A DNA stretch of 56,271 nucleotides from Planctomycetaceae bacterium (lineage in GTDB: Bacteria; Planctomycetota; Planctomycetia; Pirellulales; Pirellulaceae): NCBI GenBank assembly GCA_024642205.1, contig JAHEBQ010000042.1:1-56271 (forward strand), written 5' to 3'. Each line of letters opens with the position of its first letter. Within the stretch, counting starts at the first letter, position 1. Under the pieces are notes generated by a model. The model ran no database searches, was not told where the DNA came from, and saw nothing but the letters and a program-made list of their open reading frames with translations. The position numbers and the translations under genes were made by a program. Positions 7,835 to 16,504 of the stretch are shown in pieces.

Positions 7835-10800
7835 ATGTTAGAGTCCATTTCCAACAGCCCTCTTTTGGCACAAGCTGGCCAAGCAGCCCAACCTGCCGTT
7901 AACGCCGTCTCGTTTTGGGCAACCGGCTGGTTCGTTTTTCTGTTGCTCGTCGCCGCCGTCGCTTTGGGCTGGTTTGGTGCAAGAGCGATCACAACGGCAT
8001 TGAAGGTCTCCGAATATCGAGTCCGCATGTCCATTGTGCTGATCGCCTTATTGGTGGCGGTCTTGATGATCTGGGCCAAATGGCCTCCCAAGCTGGGCGT
8101 CGACCTGAGTGGCGGCACCAATATGATTGGCTCGTTGAATCTCGATGCGTTTCTCGATGAAGACGGTCAAGGCAAACGACCCGAAGCCGCCGATATCATT
8201 CCTGCGTTGATTCGCCGGGTGAACCCGTCCGGTACCAAAGAGATCATGATTCGCCCATTGGGAACCGACAAGATCGAAGTCACGATTCCGACCGTTGAAC
8301 CCTCCGAAGCCGATGGAATCTGGAATCGCCTGGTTGAAGCAGGAAAACTTGAGTTCCGAATTCTGGCCAACCCCACGGATTTTCCAACGCAGATTGCAGC
8401 TGCCAGAAAAATGGCCGAGGAAGGCAATCGCAGTCGCATCGTCATGGATAAAGGCCCGGATGGAAAGGAAAAAATCGTTGCCGTTTGGGTAGCGTTGGCG
8501 CGCATCGCGGATGCCGATGGAATCGTCAGAAAAGTCGTTCCGATCAAATTCGTCCCGGGCCGCGATAACCTTGTCCGCGACAAAGCCTCCGGCAAACTCC
8601 TGAACTTGAACAGCTTCCAGTTCTCGGGAGAAAACGAACAGCGTGGACGTGCGTTTGCAGTTTGGTGTCAGGAACAAGGCGTTCGAACACCCCAGATTCT
8701 CGTGATTCAGCCTGATCCCGATCAAAATGTAGAAGGTGAACACCTGGCCAGTGTCAGTTCCACGATTGACGAAAGGGGTCGCGGAAGTGTTGCCTTCAAG
8801 ACCACCGACGTCGGCAGTTCGAGAATGGGCATGCTGACGCGAATGAACATCGATCGCCCCATGGGAATTGTCCTGGACGGCCAACTCCACTCAGCTCCCA
8901 ATATTGAGTCGGCGATCTACAAAAACGGTCGAATCACCGGTGAGTTTACTCCGGAAGAAGTCAAGGAACTGATCATCAACCTCGAAAGTGGAAAACTTGA
9001 CGTCGCCCTGAACAAGGCTCCGATCAGCCGCAACAACATTGAGTCCAATCTCGGTAAAGAGTTGAAAGAAAAAGGATATTGGGCGATCGGCTTTTCCCTC
9101 TTTCTCGTGCTGATTTTCATGATGTTTTATTACCGATTCGCCGGAATCGTGGCGACGGTGGCTTTGCTGATGAACCTCCTGTTGATTCTCGCACTCGTGA
9201 TGGCAATCAACCAACCGCTCACGTTGACAGGTCTTGCAGGTCTCGTATTGACCGTCGGTATGTCGGTCGACGCGAATGTGCTGATCTTTGAAAGAATTCG
9301 GGAAGAACTGGATCGAGGCGCGGCCCTGAGGATGGCGATTCGAAATGGTTTTGATAAAGCGACAACAACCATTATCGATGCAAACGTGACAACGTTGATT
9401 ACAGCGATCGTGCTGTACGTCATTGGTACCGAGCAGATCAAGGGCTTTTCTGTTACCTTGATCCTCGGAATTCTGATGAGTATGTTCACGGCGATTTATG
9501 TCACACGATTGATCTTCGATATCTTTGAGCGAAAACGTTGGCTGACCCAGCTCACGATGACTCGAATTCTCGAGCGCAAAAAGTGGAACTTCCTGAACAA
9601 GATCGGCTTCACGGGAGTTCTATCGGCCGCTCTGATCATCGCTGGCATGTCCGGCGTCGTCATATTGGGCAAGAAAATCCTGGACCACGACCTGCGAGGT
9701 GGCTCAACCGTGCGGATGGTTTTCAATGATCCCCAAAACGTGGAACAAATCCGGGCCGAACTGAACAAAAATGAATTCACCCACGACGGAGAAAAAGTCG
9801 AGTTCACCGTCACTGGTATCGGGAGTCAGAACGGGGCGGAATTGGCTAACCGCGTCTTCAAAGTCGACAGTAACCTTCCCGCCTGGGAAGGCCCTCCCGA
9901 GGAAAAGTTCGATGAACTTTCCGACATTCTCGCCAAGGTCTTCAAAGGCAGGTTGAAACTGCATCACGTCGATGTCGTCAACGTGCCTCCGGAAACCCAG
10001 GATGCGGGTGAGAGCACTCCGGCCGTGAAAGCCGCTCCCGAAACCGGAATGAAATGGCAAGCCGACCCCTTGATTCCAACCATCGGTGGCCTCGCAACAT
10101 CCCTGCTGACGTATCAGGATCCAGCGGCCGAATCAAATGAACCTGTCGGCCAGGACCCGCAGACGACACAACCGGCGACCGCTGAAACCCCTGCGGTTTC
10201 GGCAGCAGGTCAGGATACCGCCGACACTGCGGAGCCAAAAACGACCGAAACGAAAACGGAGACACCCGTTGCCGGCCAGGATGACAACCAGTTTCCAACT
10301 ACCAATGACGATCCGTCTGATTTCAAGAACACAGAAATCAAGGTCGTTCGGAACATGAAAGTGACGCCCGGCGTTTCCGGAGAGTCTCTGATTGCATTGC
10401 TCGTCGATGCTTCCGAGACCAGCAACATGGCGTTGGAAGAAGAGCAGATCCATGTTTTTTCTCCCGATGTCCAGGAAGACGAATCGGTCATGTCGACAGT
10501 TTCCGAGGACTGGACCGTCACGATGGACGTTTCGAAGGAAAGTGAAGCGGATCAGATCCTGAAAGTCTGGTCGGAGCTGTTCAATGAAAAACCCTACTTT
10601 CCAACAACCAGCAAAGTTGGTGGACAAATCGCCGGCAAAACACAGCTCCAGGCGCTTGGTGCGATCATCACCAGCCTGCTCGGGATCATTGCCTATGTCT
10701 GGATTCGATTCCAAAATGTCGCCTTCGGTTTGGCCGCCGTGATCGCGCTGATCCACGACGTCTTGATAGTCCTCGGGGCGATTGCGATCAGTCACTGGTT

Positions 10801-11203
10801 GGCAGGAGTATTTGGATTTCTGGGAATCGTTGAATTCAAAATCAGCCTTGAAATCGTCGCCGCATTGCTGACGGTTATCGGTTATTCGCTAAACGACACG
10901 ATTGTGGTCTTTGATCGAATTCGCGAAGTCCGAGGAAAGCGAACCGAGATCACAGCCGACATGATCAACGCCAGCATTTCGCAGACCCTCAGCCGTACCA
11001 TTTTGACCTCCCTAACGACCTTTATCGTGGTGTTCATTTTGTATTGTTTCGGTGGTGATGCGATTCACGGATTCGCTTTCGCTCTCGTCGTTGGCGTCGT
11101 TGTTGGTACTTACAGTTCGATCTTCATCGCTTCACCCGCATTGCTCTGGTTGATGAACACGGTTGGGCTTAACCCGGGGCACGTTGATCCGGAAACGGCG
11201 TAG
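7835..11203 (+). CDS. secDF: Fused protein-export membrane protein SecDF
   Basis: SecD and SecF use the proton gradient to pull proteins across the membrane after SecA. Here both are in one 1122-residue chain. There are two N-terminal hydrophobic segments (about 27-52 and 63-83), then the SecD part with VDLSGGTNMIGS (~90) and the P1 domain. The SecD membrane bundle contains GLVLTVGMSVDANVLIFERI (~470-490). The SecF part starts near 580 with DLRGGSTVRMVF (~620) and ends with the bundle containing VIGYSLNDTIVVFDRIREV (~1013-1031). The SecF periplasmic domain contains a low-complexity Pro/Thr/Ala/Gln insertion of roughly 100 residues (~720-830), far longer than usual. ATG 7835 follows AGGAAT. 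A decayed transposase lies beyond the stop. Confidence 0.96.
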   Translation: MLESISNSPLLAQAGQAAQPAVNAVSFWATGWFVFLLLVAAVALGWFGARAITTALKVSEYRVRMSIVLIALLVAVLMIWAKWPPKLGVDLSGGTNMIGSLNLDAFLDEDGQGKRPEAADIIPALIRRVNPSGTKEIMIRPLGTDKIEVTIPTVEPSEADGIWNRLVEAGKLEFRILANPTDFPTQIAAARKMAEEGNRSRIVMDKGPDGKEKIVAVWVALARIADADGIVRKVVPIKFVPGRDNLVRDKASGKLLNLNSFQFSGENEQRGRAFAVWCQEQGVRTPQILVIQPDPDQNVEGEHLASVSSTIDERGRGSVAFKTTDVGSSRMGMLTRMNIDRPMGIVLDGQLHSAPNIESAIYKNGRITGEFTPEEVKELIINLESGKLDVALNKAPISRNNIESNLGKELKEKGYWAIGFSLFLVLIFMMFYYRFAGIVATVALLMNLLLILALVMAINQPLTLTGLAGLVLTVGMSVDANVLIFERIREELDRGAALRMAIRNGFDKATTTIIDANVTTLITAIVLYVIGTEQIKGFSVTLILGILMSMFTAIYVTRLIFDIFERKRWLTQLTMTRILERKKWNFLNKIGFTGVLSAALIIAGMSGVVILGKKILDHDLRGGSTVRMVFNDPQNVEQIRAELNKNEFTHDGEKVEFTVTGIGSQNGAELANRVFKVDSNLPAWEGPPEEKFDELSDILAKVFKGRLKLHHVDVVNVPPETQDAGESTPAVKAAPETGMKWQADPLIPTIGGLATSLLTYQDPAAESNEPVGQDPQTTQPATAETPAVSAAGQDTADTAEPKTTETKTETPVAGQDDNQFPTTNDDPSDFKNTEIKVVRNMKVTPGVSGESLIALLVDASETSNMALEEEQIHVFSPDVQEDESVMSTVSEDWTVTMDVSKESEADQILKVWSELFNEKPYFPTTSKVGGQIAGKTQLQALGAIITSLLGIIAYVWIRFQNVAFGLAAVIALIHDVLIVLGAIAISHWLAGVFGFLGIVEFKISLEIVAALLTVIGYSLNDTIVVFDRIREVRGKRTEITADMINASISQTLSRTILTSLTTFIVVFILYCFGGDAIHGFAFALVVGVVVGTYSSIFIASPALLWLMNTVGLNPGHVDPETA

Positions 11204-11482
11204 TTGGATCGTTGATTGCCTGTGAAACTATCCTGTTGTCGCAAGCTTTTAACCGCCGAGTTTGGGATTCGACGTCGCTTCCCACGCTCGCGCGGCAAAA
11301 CTGGCTTTTCGATCAGGGTGAGGACCCTGGCACCCAAGAATTCTTACGATGGGCTTCCCAACCCGCCGAAAAACCGGATTGGCCACCGTCAAGACAAAGC
11401 AACGACAGCCTCTGGGCCGGGAGTCAGTTTAGCAAAACCCAGATTGTAGCTCGGAATTTGCGCCCACTAGAGCGCACTACGT

Positions 11483-12003
11483 TTAAATGTAGCGGTAGCC
11501 AGCGTGTTTGAAGTAGTTTCTGAACTCTGATTCTGAGAAACAGTCGAGGGATTCTCCGCAGGTATGTCATGGCCCTTCGATGGCTCGTTGTTTTGCAGAC
11601 CGGATCAGTCCTCTTGAGCTTGGAAAAGCCCAACTCGATCGGATTGAAGTCTGGGCTGTAGGGTGGCAGGTATAGCACTTGTACGTTGACTGATTCAATT
11701 GCATCAACAATTCCTGTGACTTTGTGGTTGCCAAGGTTGTCCATGATTACGACATCGACTGGCCGCAGTAACGGAGTGAGATGCTGCTCGACCCAGCCAA
11801 GGAATAACTTTCCGTTGATTGCACCAACGGCGACCAGAGGTGCGACCCAACCACTGGCTCGGATCGCTGCAAGGAATGTGGTAGTCATCCAGTGACCAGA
11901 AGGCACATGTTCGACAAGCCGAGTTCCCTTTATCGAGCGCCCACGCAAGCGAGTCATATTCGTTTTGGCCCAAGTCTCATCGAGAAAAACCATCGGACGA
12001 GCT
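11483..12003 (-). pseudogene. IS630-family transposase remnant
   Basis: The catalytic DDE half of an IS630-type transposase is recognisable: MVFLDETWAKTNM, PSGHWMTTTFLAAIR, VVIMDNLGNHK and YLPPYSPDFNPIELGFSKLK give the D, D and E positions. It is broken in three ways. The N-terminal DNA-binding half is missing, and the homology stops near 12003 where a kinase fragment starts on the other strand. After FSKLKR an extra base (near 11609) shifts the frame. The correct frame then has an in-frame TGA at 11567-11569 before the normal family ending FSESEFRNYFKHAGYRYI with a stop at 11483-11485. No terminal repeat or target duplication could be assigned. Confidence 0.85.
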
Positions 12004-12855
12004 TCGCCCGACGATCGATCAGCCCGATACCGAAGAGCCCGGTACCCAGGTTGACCCCTGCAAACTGCTTCAGCCAATCGGCGAAGGAGGCATCGGCGTG
12101 GTCTATATCGCTGAGCAAACTGAGGCGGTCGAGCGGCGGGTTACTCTGGAAACCATCCATCCGGGGATGGACCCACGGCATGTAATCGCGAGGCTCGAAG
12201 CCGAGCGGCAGACGCTGGTTACGATGAATCACCCGGGTATCGCCCATGCCATCGATGACGGCACGACCGATAGCGGCCGACCTTCTTTTGCGATGGCATT
12301 GCGCAAAGTTGTTCCGATAGCCAGGAATTGCGATGAGCACCTTCTGACCCTCCGCCAGCGGCTGGATCTATCCGTCGCTGTTTGCCATGCGGTCCAGCAC
12401 GGGCATCAGACGGGGATCAACCATCGCGACATCAATCCGTCCAATGTGCTGGTAGCCGAGTATGACGATCGCGCCGCTCCAAAAACCATCGATTTCGGAG
12501 TGGTCGAGGCGATTGAGCAGCGTCTGGCCGAACAAACGAAGTTAACGCAAATGGCCAGGTGGTTAGCGCGTTGGAGTATATGAGTCCCGAGCAGGCCGGG
12601 CTGAACCTGTTGGATATGGACGCTCGCAGCGACATCTACTCGCTGGGCGCGCTGCTCCAGAAGTTGCCGACTTGTGAGACCTCGATTGATCGCAAGTGTT
12701 TGCACTCCGCCACGATTGACGAAATGTTGAAGCTCATTCGCGACGAGGAGACGCCATGATCAAGCATCAAGGCCGGCTGCCGTCAATTGCTGCCGTCAAT
12801 CCACACGTCGAGCCAAGGACAGTTACTCGATTGACTCGCGGCAGAGGGTGGTAGG
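12002..12855 (+). pseudogene. Decayed Ser/Thr protein kinase (planctomycete type)
   Basis: The sequence follows a planctomycete Pkn-type kinase from just before the glycine loop (LLQPIGEGGIGVVYIAEQ) through HPGIAHAIDDG, INHRDINPSNVLV, KTIDFGVVEAI, LEYMSPEQAGL and DARSDIYSLGALL to RLPSIAAVNPHVEPRTVTRL. It is dead by several signs. The invariant VAxK lysine is Glu (RRVTLETIHPG). The catalytic-loop lysine of HRDxKPxN is Asn. The frame shifts near 12550 (QMAR versus NGQVVSALEYMS), and it breaks again near 12755 just before the stop at 12757-12759. The protein ends at GRGW before the kinase domain is complete, and the usual C-terminal repeat region is absent. The 5' end abuts the transposase remnant. 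Confidence 0.85.
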
Positions 12856-12962
12856 AATGTCGTTTGCCGATGAAACTGGTAACTTCGACCATCCTTCGCG
12901 AGGATCTGCCTGGCGGCCGTTCGACCCACCCTCACCCACGTCGGTGCTGGATAATGCTGGGT

Positions 12963-13133
12963 GGACGGGAAAGTGCCGCCCTGGACGTCAACCGCGTTGG
13001 CCAGATTGCAGGCTGGTCCGACACGTACCGGAGCGGCTCGCAGGCTTTCCTCTACTCCAGCGGCACCACGTCCAATCCGATTTCGATGGTCGGTACTGGC
13101 GTAAACACATTGCAATGGCCAAGCAATCAATAA
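12963..13133 (+). pseudogene. Fragment of a HAF-repeat extracellular protein
   Basis: One frame reads ALDVNRVGQIAGWSDTYR followed by SGSQAFLYSSGT and stops at 13131-13133. This fits one unit of the HAF repeat, whose hallmark is an N-x-x-G-Q-I-x-G segment followed by H/QAFLYSxG. There is no start codon with a ribosome-binding site, no signal peptide and only about one and a half repeats, so I read it as the tail of a destroyed gene. It lies directly after the kinase remnant. The family match is by eye and moderate. Confidence 0.5.
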
Positions 13134-13618
13134 CCAGAGCGAAATCACCGGTTTCTTGAAAATCCCGAGACCGATCAGCGAACAAAGGAGCTTCCGGTTG
13201 GAACCGATCGAGACGAACCAACTGGAAGAGTAAAAAGAAAATCGAAAAAATCCAGGATATCCACCAATAGCACACAAAAGGACGTGACTAAACCCCTCGT
13301 ATCTCAAACGCTACGGATCGACCTGCGACGATTCTGATCGGACACGAACACAGTTCTTCGGATTGGATAAATAATCCCGATTGCAAAGGGCCAATGTTTG
13401 ACGCCCTTGTGGTAGCAGACTTTACCTCATCCAAAAAACCGGAAATTGGAAACATGACTCACGAACCAATACGGATCAATTTCCGTATCTCGAGTCCACC
13501 ATGTGCAATATTTACATGGTTTTTTGTGGACCACCAGCCATGGATTGGCGTTTGAGTTGTTCAACGTCGTTGAATGATTCGTATTCGGTAGTGTACCGGT
13601 AATACAAATCGCTTTTGC
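13134..13618. other. Intergenic region without a recognisable gene
   Basis: About 485 bases between the pseudogene cluster and the LysM gene. No frame has family motifs; a reverse-strand frame at 12783-13307 is a shadow of the HAF and kinase remnants. The last part must carry the promoter of the LysM gene. Confidence 0.5.
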
Positions 13619-13619
13619 A

Positions 13620-13623
13620 TGGA
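13620..13623 (+). promoter_or_regulatory. Ribosome-binding site deciding the LysM gene start
   Basis: GGAG at 13620-13623 lies 7 bases before the ATG at 13631 but overlaps the first in-frame ATG at 13619, so translation most likely begins at 13631. Confidence 0.6.
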
Positions 13624-13630
13624 GTGTTTG

Positions 13631-14830
13631 ATGGGTTCGTTCCAACAGATTTCAATTGGTATCGTTTGTCTTGTCGCGGCGTTTGCTTTCGGCAATTACG
13701 TCAACACGCATCCACCCGGGGATCGTTCCAAGGCCGTCACGCCAACCAATTCGGATTCGGATTCGTCCGACGGTAATGTTCAATCGCGGCTCACGAGCGG
13801 GATTGAATTCATCAAGAAACAGCCAGCTCCCATTGCAACGATGCGTGCGCCTCTTCAGCCACGGTTTTCGATGCCTTCAACCAATTCGGTACCTTCCGCG
13901 CCTTCCCCAGCCGACCCCAATCCATTGCCACCGCCAAGTCAGCTGGCGAGGAACGAACCGAACATTTCGGTGGGGTCGGAGCCACCCAAAACAGAGACGT
14001 TGTTGGATGACCTGACTTTTCCCGAGGTAACATCACGAACGGCGAAGGCAAGCGACGTCCCGGACTTTTCGTCAATCATGAACGAGTTGGAAGGAACTCC
14101 CATTGCGCTACAGCCGCTCAATAGCAACCCGCAGCTCATACGTCCGAAGGAAAATCAGTCGGCCCAGGCAATTGCCAAACCGCGCCGCGACGCAAATGCA
14201 CCCCTGAAAGATCTGGCCAGCGAATTCAAATCGGCAACCTTGCCTCGCGAGAGCAACCTGGCCAACCCGTGGAATATGCAGCCTCAGCCCGCATTTTCCG
14301 CCGACGATTTTTCGCCTCAATTACTGGACGGTCGGCCCGTCAATGCTGTGCTCAAGTCCAATCCACCCAACGTTGAGCAAACTCGGGAACCAATAATGTC
14401 CGCACCTGAATCTCAATTATCGGCCAACGCAAACGGTGTCATACCCGGACGTTCCAACCATGTCGTTTCACGAGAACCGATTCCGCCAGAATCGAATGAT
14501 GAACATGCCAACGGAACTGTGCTGATTTCCGGCGTCGAACCAATCACACCATCGATTCCATTGAGTGCCAAACTGCCGTTTGGGCTTAACGAACAGGGTC
14601 GGCAACAATTGGCCGCGATCAAGTCGCGCGCCAGTTCCCAGTTGGAGTTGAACACGACCAGGTTTGTTGACCACGTTGTGCAACCGGGGGAAACGCTGCA
14701 GTCAATTGCCAAACGCTATTTTGGCGACCCGGATTACTATCTCGACATCTACCTCGCAAATCGAAGCAAACTGAGAAACCCGGTAAACATCGAAACCGGG
14801 ACGGCACTGCGAATTCCGATTTACGACTAG
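13631..14830 (+). CDS. Membrane-anchored LysM-domain protein
   Basis: This 399-residue protein has an N-terminal membrane helix (IGIVCLVAAFAFGNYV, about residues 7-22) and a long, low-complexity, Pro/Ser/Asn-rich stretch of ~300 residues that is probably disordered. A single C-terminal LysM domain follows (about 343-395: HVVQPGETLQSIAKRYFGDP, then LANRSKL and TGTALRIPIYD). LysM binds N-acetylglucosamine-containing polymers, mainly peptidoglycan. The layout suggests an anchored protein reaching through the periplasm to the wall. An upstream in-frame ATG (13619) is less likely because the ribosome-binding site overlaps it. The next gene is convergent. No enzyme domain is visible, so the role may be structural. 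Confidence 0.85.
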   Translation: MGSFQQISIGIVCLVAAFAFGNYVNTHPPGDRSKAVTPTNSDSDSSDGNVQSRLTSGIEFIKKQPAPIATMRAPLQPRFSMPSTNSVPSAPSPADPNPLPPPSQLARNEPNISVGSEPPKTETLLDDLTFPEVTSRTAKASDVPDFSSIMNELEGTPIALQPLNSNPQLIRPKENQSAQAIAKPRRDANAPLKDLASEFKSATLPRESNLANPWNMQPQPAFSADDFSPQLLDGRPVNAVLKSNPPNVEQTREPIMSAPESQLSANANGVIPGRSNHVVSREPIPPESNDEHANGTVLISGVEPITPSIPLSAKLPFGLNEQGRQQLAAIKSRASSQLELNTTRFVDHVVQPGETLQSIAKRYFGDPDYYLDIYLANRSKLRNPVNIETGTALRIPIYD

Positions 14831-14929
14831 AGATATTTCAAGACCCGTTGTTCCATGTATTCGTGATCGGCCAGCGTTATCCAGTCGCAAACTGGAGCGC
14901 CGCGACTCTTGGCTTGACTGGGATATCGC

Positions 14930-16111
14930 TTACTCCTGGTCCTCGTCCGATTTGGGCTCGCGCGACACCCAGGGAAAGTCCTTGGCATGCGCGATGACCT
15001 TCTTTTCAAACAGGAGATTGGAGACATAGGGCCACAGGTTCTCGACTCGTTCCCTTTCCATCATTTCCAGTCCGGAGAACCTGTACTTTTCGATCGGCAC
15101 GCGAAAAAAGGTCGCTTGCTCCGTTCGTTCGGAAGGGTTTTCGATGCCGGAAACATTTGGCCGACTTTTCTCCAGCATCTCCGCGATTGCCTCTGATTCT
15201 TTGGCCGATTCCTCACTCGCTCCCCACATTACCAACATCGGCATCGCCGGACCATTGGCCCCGGAGAACATCGGATGACTCAAGTTGGGAATCATGGAAA
15301 TACCGGCGAGTTTTCGAACGGGTGAAATAAGCATCAAAGCCTTGACGTCCTGGCCTTGCTTGATGCCTTGAGGATTCTTTGCGGGAAAAGCGAACCAGTC
15401 ATTCAACGTCCACTGAACGGCAAGAACCGACGTCTCACCCACCGCGACGAGACACAACAGGTCGACATTCAAGTCACCCTTGTTGTGTTGTTGAACCAGG
15501 AACTTCTTGCACCGCTCAATGTCTTTCTGAGCGGACATCACATCGGACTTGCGAAATTTCCTGAAGTCGATCGTTTTTGCAGCCCCGGTGACTTCGATAC
15601 TCTCGCCGTGGCCGCGCAGGTCCGGCACGATTGCCGCGTGTCCAGCCCGCTGTAAAAAAGAGGCGTAGCCAAGCAACTGCCTCCGGTCGCCATCCCAATC
15701 ATGCAAAAGAATAAACGGCAAAACAGGTTTTGGTTCTGCACCTTCGGTTTTCGGCGGTGCAAAATACGTACACTTCAACCGGACGCCATCGTCGGTATCA
15801 AGGATCAAGTTTTCCGGAGCCGGAATCTCAACCTTCTTTTTTGGGTCCTTGGGGTTGTCCGGTCGCTGGATCTGTTTTTTCGATTCCTGTTGATTCGACG
15901 GAGTTTGTGGTACTGTCTCGGCCCGCGTTTGGGTTTGCTGTTGCGCGTCGGTTAAAGGATTTGCCGGTTGCGGTTTACCCTCGGTTGTCTTCTGCCTGGA
16001 TTCAACCTGGGCAGCCAGTTGACGTGAGCATAAAGCCATCATTGTCAGCATGCCAATGCTCATCAAGAACGCGGTGACCCATGGCCTGCAATACGGTGCG
16101 TTGGAATTCAT
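14930..16111 (-). CDS. Exported alpha/beta-hydrolase-fold protein, possibly non-catalytic
   Basis: This 393-residue protein has a hydrophobic signal segment (about residues 12-34), a Gln/Pro/Lys-rich linker (35-95) and an alpha/beta hydrolase core. The core has LPFILLHDWDGDRRQLL (oxyanion-side strand and loop), AAIVPDLRGHGES and the region where the nucleophile elbow GxSxG should be. That region reads LVAVGETSVLAV (residues 221-232), so Gly225-Glu-Thr-Ser-Val lacks the proper G-x-S-x-G spacing, and no clear acid/His pair is visible afterwards. It may therefore be a non-enzymatic member or use a displaced nucleophile. It is transcribed divergently from the vWA gene and converges on the LysM gene. 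The fold call is good; activity is doubtful. Confidence 0.78.
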   Translation of the reverse strand: MNSNAPYCRPWVTAFLMSIGMLTMMALCSRQLAAQVESRQKTTEGKPQPANPLTDAQQQTQTRAETVPQTPSNQQESKKQIQRPDNPKDPKKKVEIPAPENLILDTDDGVRLKCTYFAPPKTEGAEPKPVLPFILLHDWDGDRRQLLGYASFLQRAGHAAIVPDLRGHGESIEVTGAAKTIDFRKFRKSDVMSAQKDIERCKKFLVQQHNKGDLNVDLLCLVAVGETSVLAVQWTLNDWFAFPAKNPQGIKQGQDVKALMLISPVRKLAGISMIPNLSHPMFSGANGPAMPMLVMWGASEESAKESEAIAEMLEKSRPNVSGIENPSERTEQATFFRVPIEKYRFSGLEMMERERVENLWPYVSNLLFEKKVIAHAKDFPWVSREPKSDEDQE

Positions 16112-16504
16112 AACTGGGATTTTCCTTCTTGAAGCTTGTGCATTTCAATCCACACTGCGGTCAACTGATCTGACCCGACCTGACCCGACCTGACCCGACG
16201 ACAAGCTGTTGATTTTAGCCAATTCAAGCGGGCCGTTTATAGGTAATTTTTCCGATTGGTGTGACTTCATCAGGAGTTGCGGACCAGGGTTCCAACGTCC
16301 GAACTTGCAGACAAGGAATATTGATCTGCTTTGGAAAGGAGGTCGTACGACAGGCTGACCGGGAATTCTCGACCCGAAATCGTACTTTTAAACGCCCTGT
16401 TCCGGGAATTGGGTTGCCTAAGCAGATATTCCGACGGAAAATAGAAGCATCGGCGGCTTTTCGAAATACCCGAGCCCCATTTCTCCCCAGATTCGGAGAC
16501 TGAG
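16112..16504. other. Divergent promoter region between hydrolase and vWA genes
   Basis: This 393-base region separates two divergent genes and so holds two promoters. It contains a 10-bp tandem repeat at 16170-16200. No gene is recognisable in it. Confidence 0.55.
16170..16200. repeat. Three tandem copies of a 10-bp unit
   Basis: The unit tgacccgacc occurs head-to-tail at 16171-16180, 16181-16190 and 16191-16200 (last base g), with a preceding c. It lies 59 bases upstream of the alpha/beta-hydrolase start codon and could be a regulator-binding array or simple slippage. Confidence 0.9.

Noticed and set aside
8048..8890. 280-codon minus-strand frame inside secDF
   Set aside because: Antisense shadow of a conserved gene.
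12783..13307. 174-codon minus-strand frame with a hydrophobic start
   Set aside because: Runs antisense to the kinase and HAF remnants, which show real homology on the + strand.
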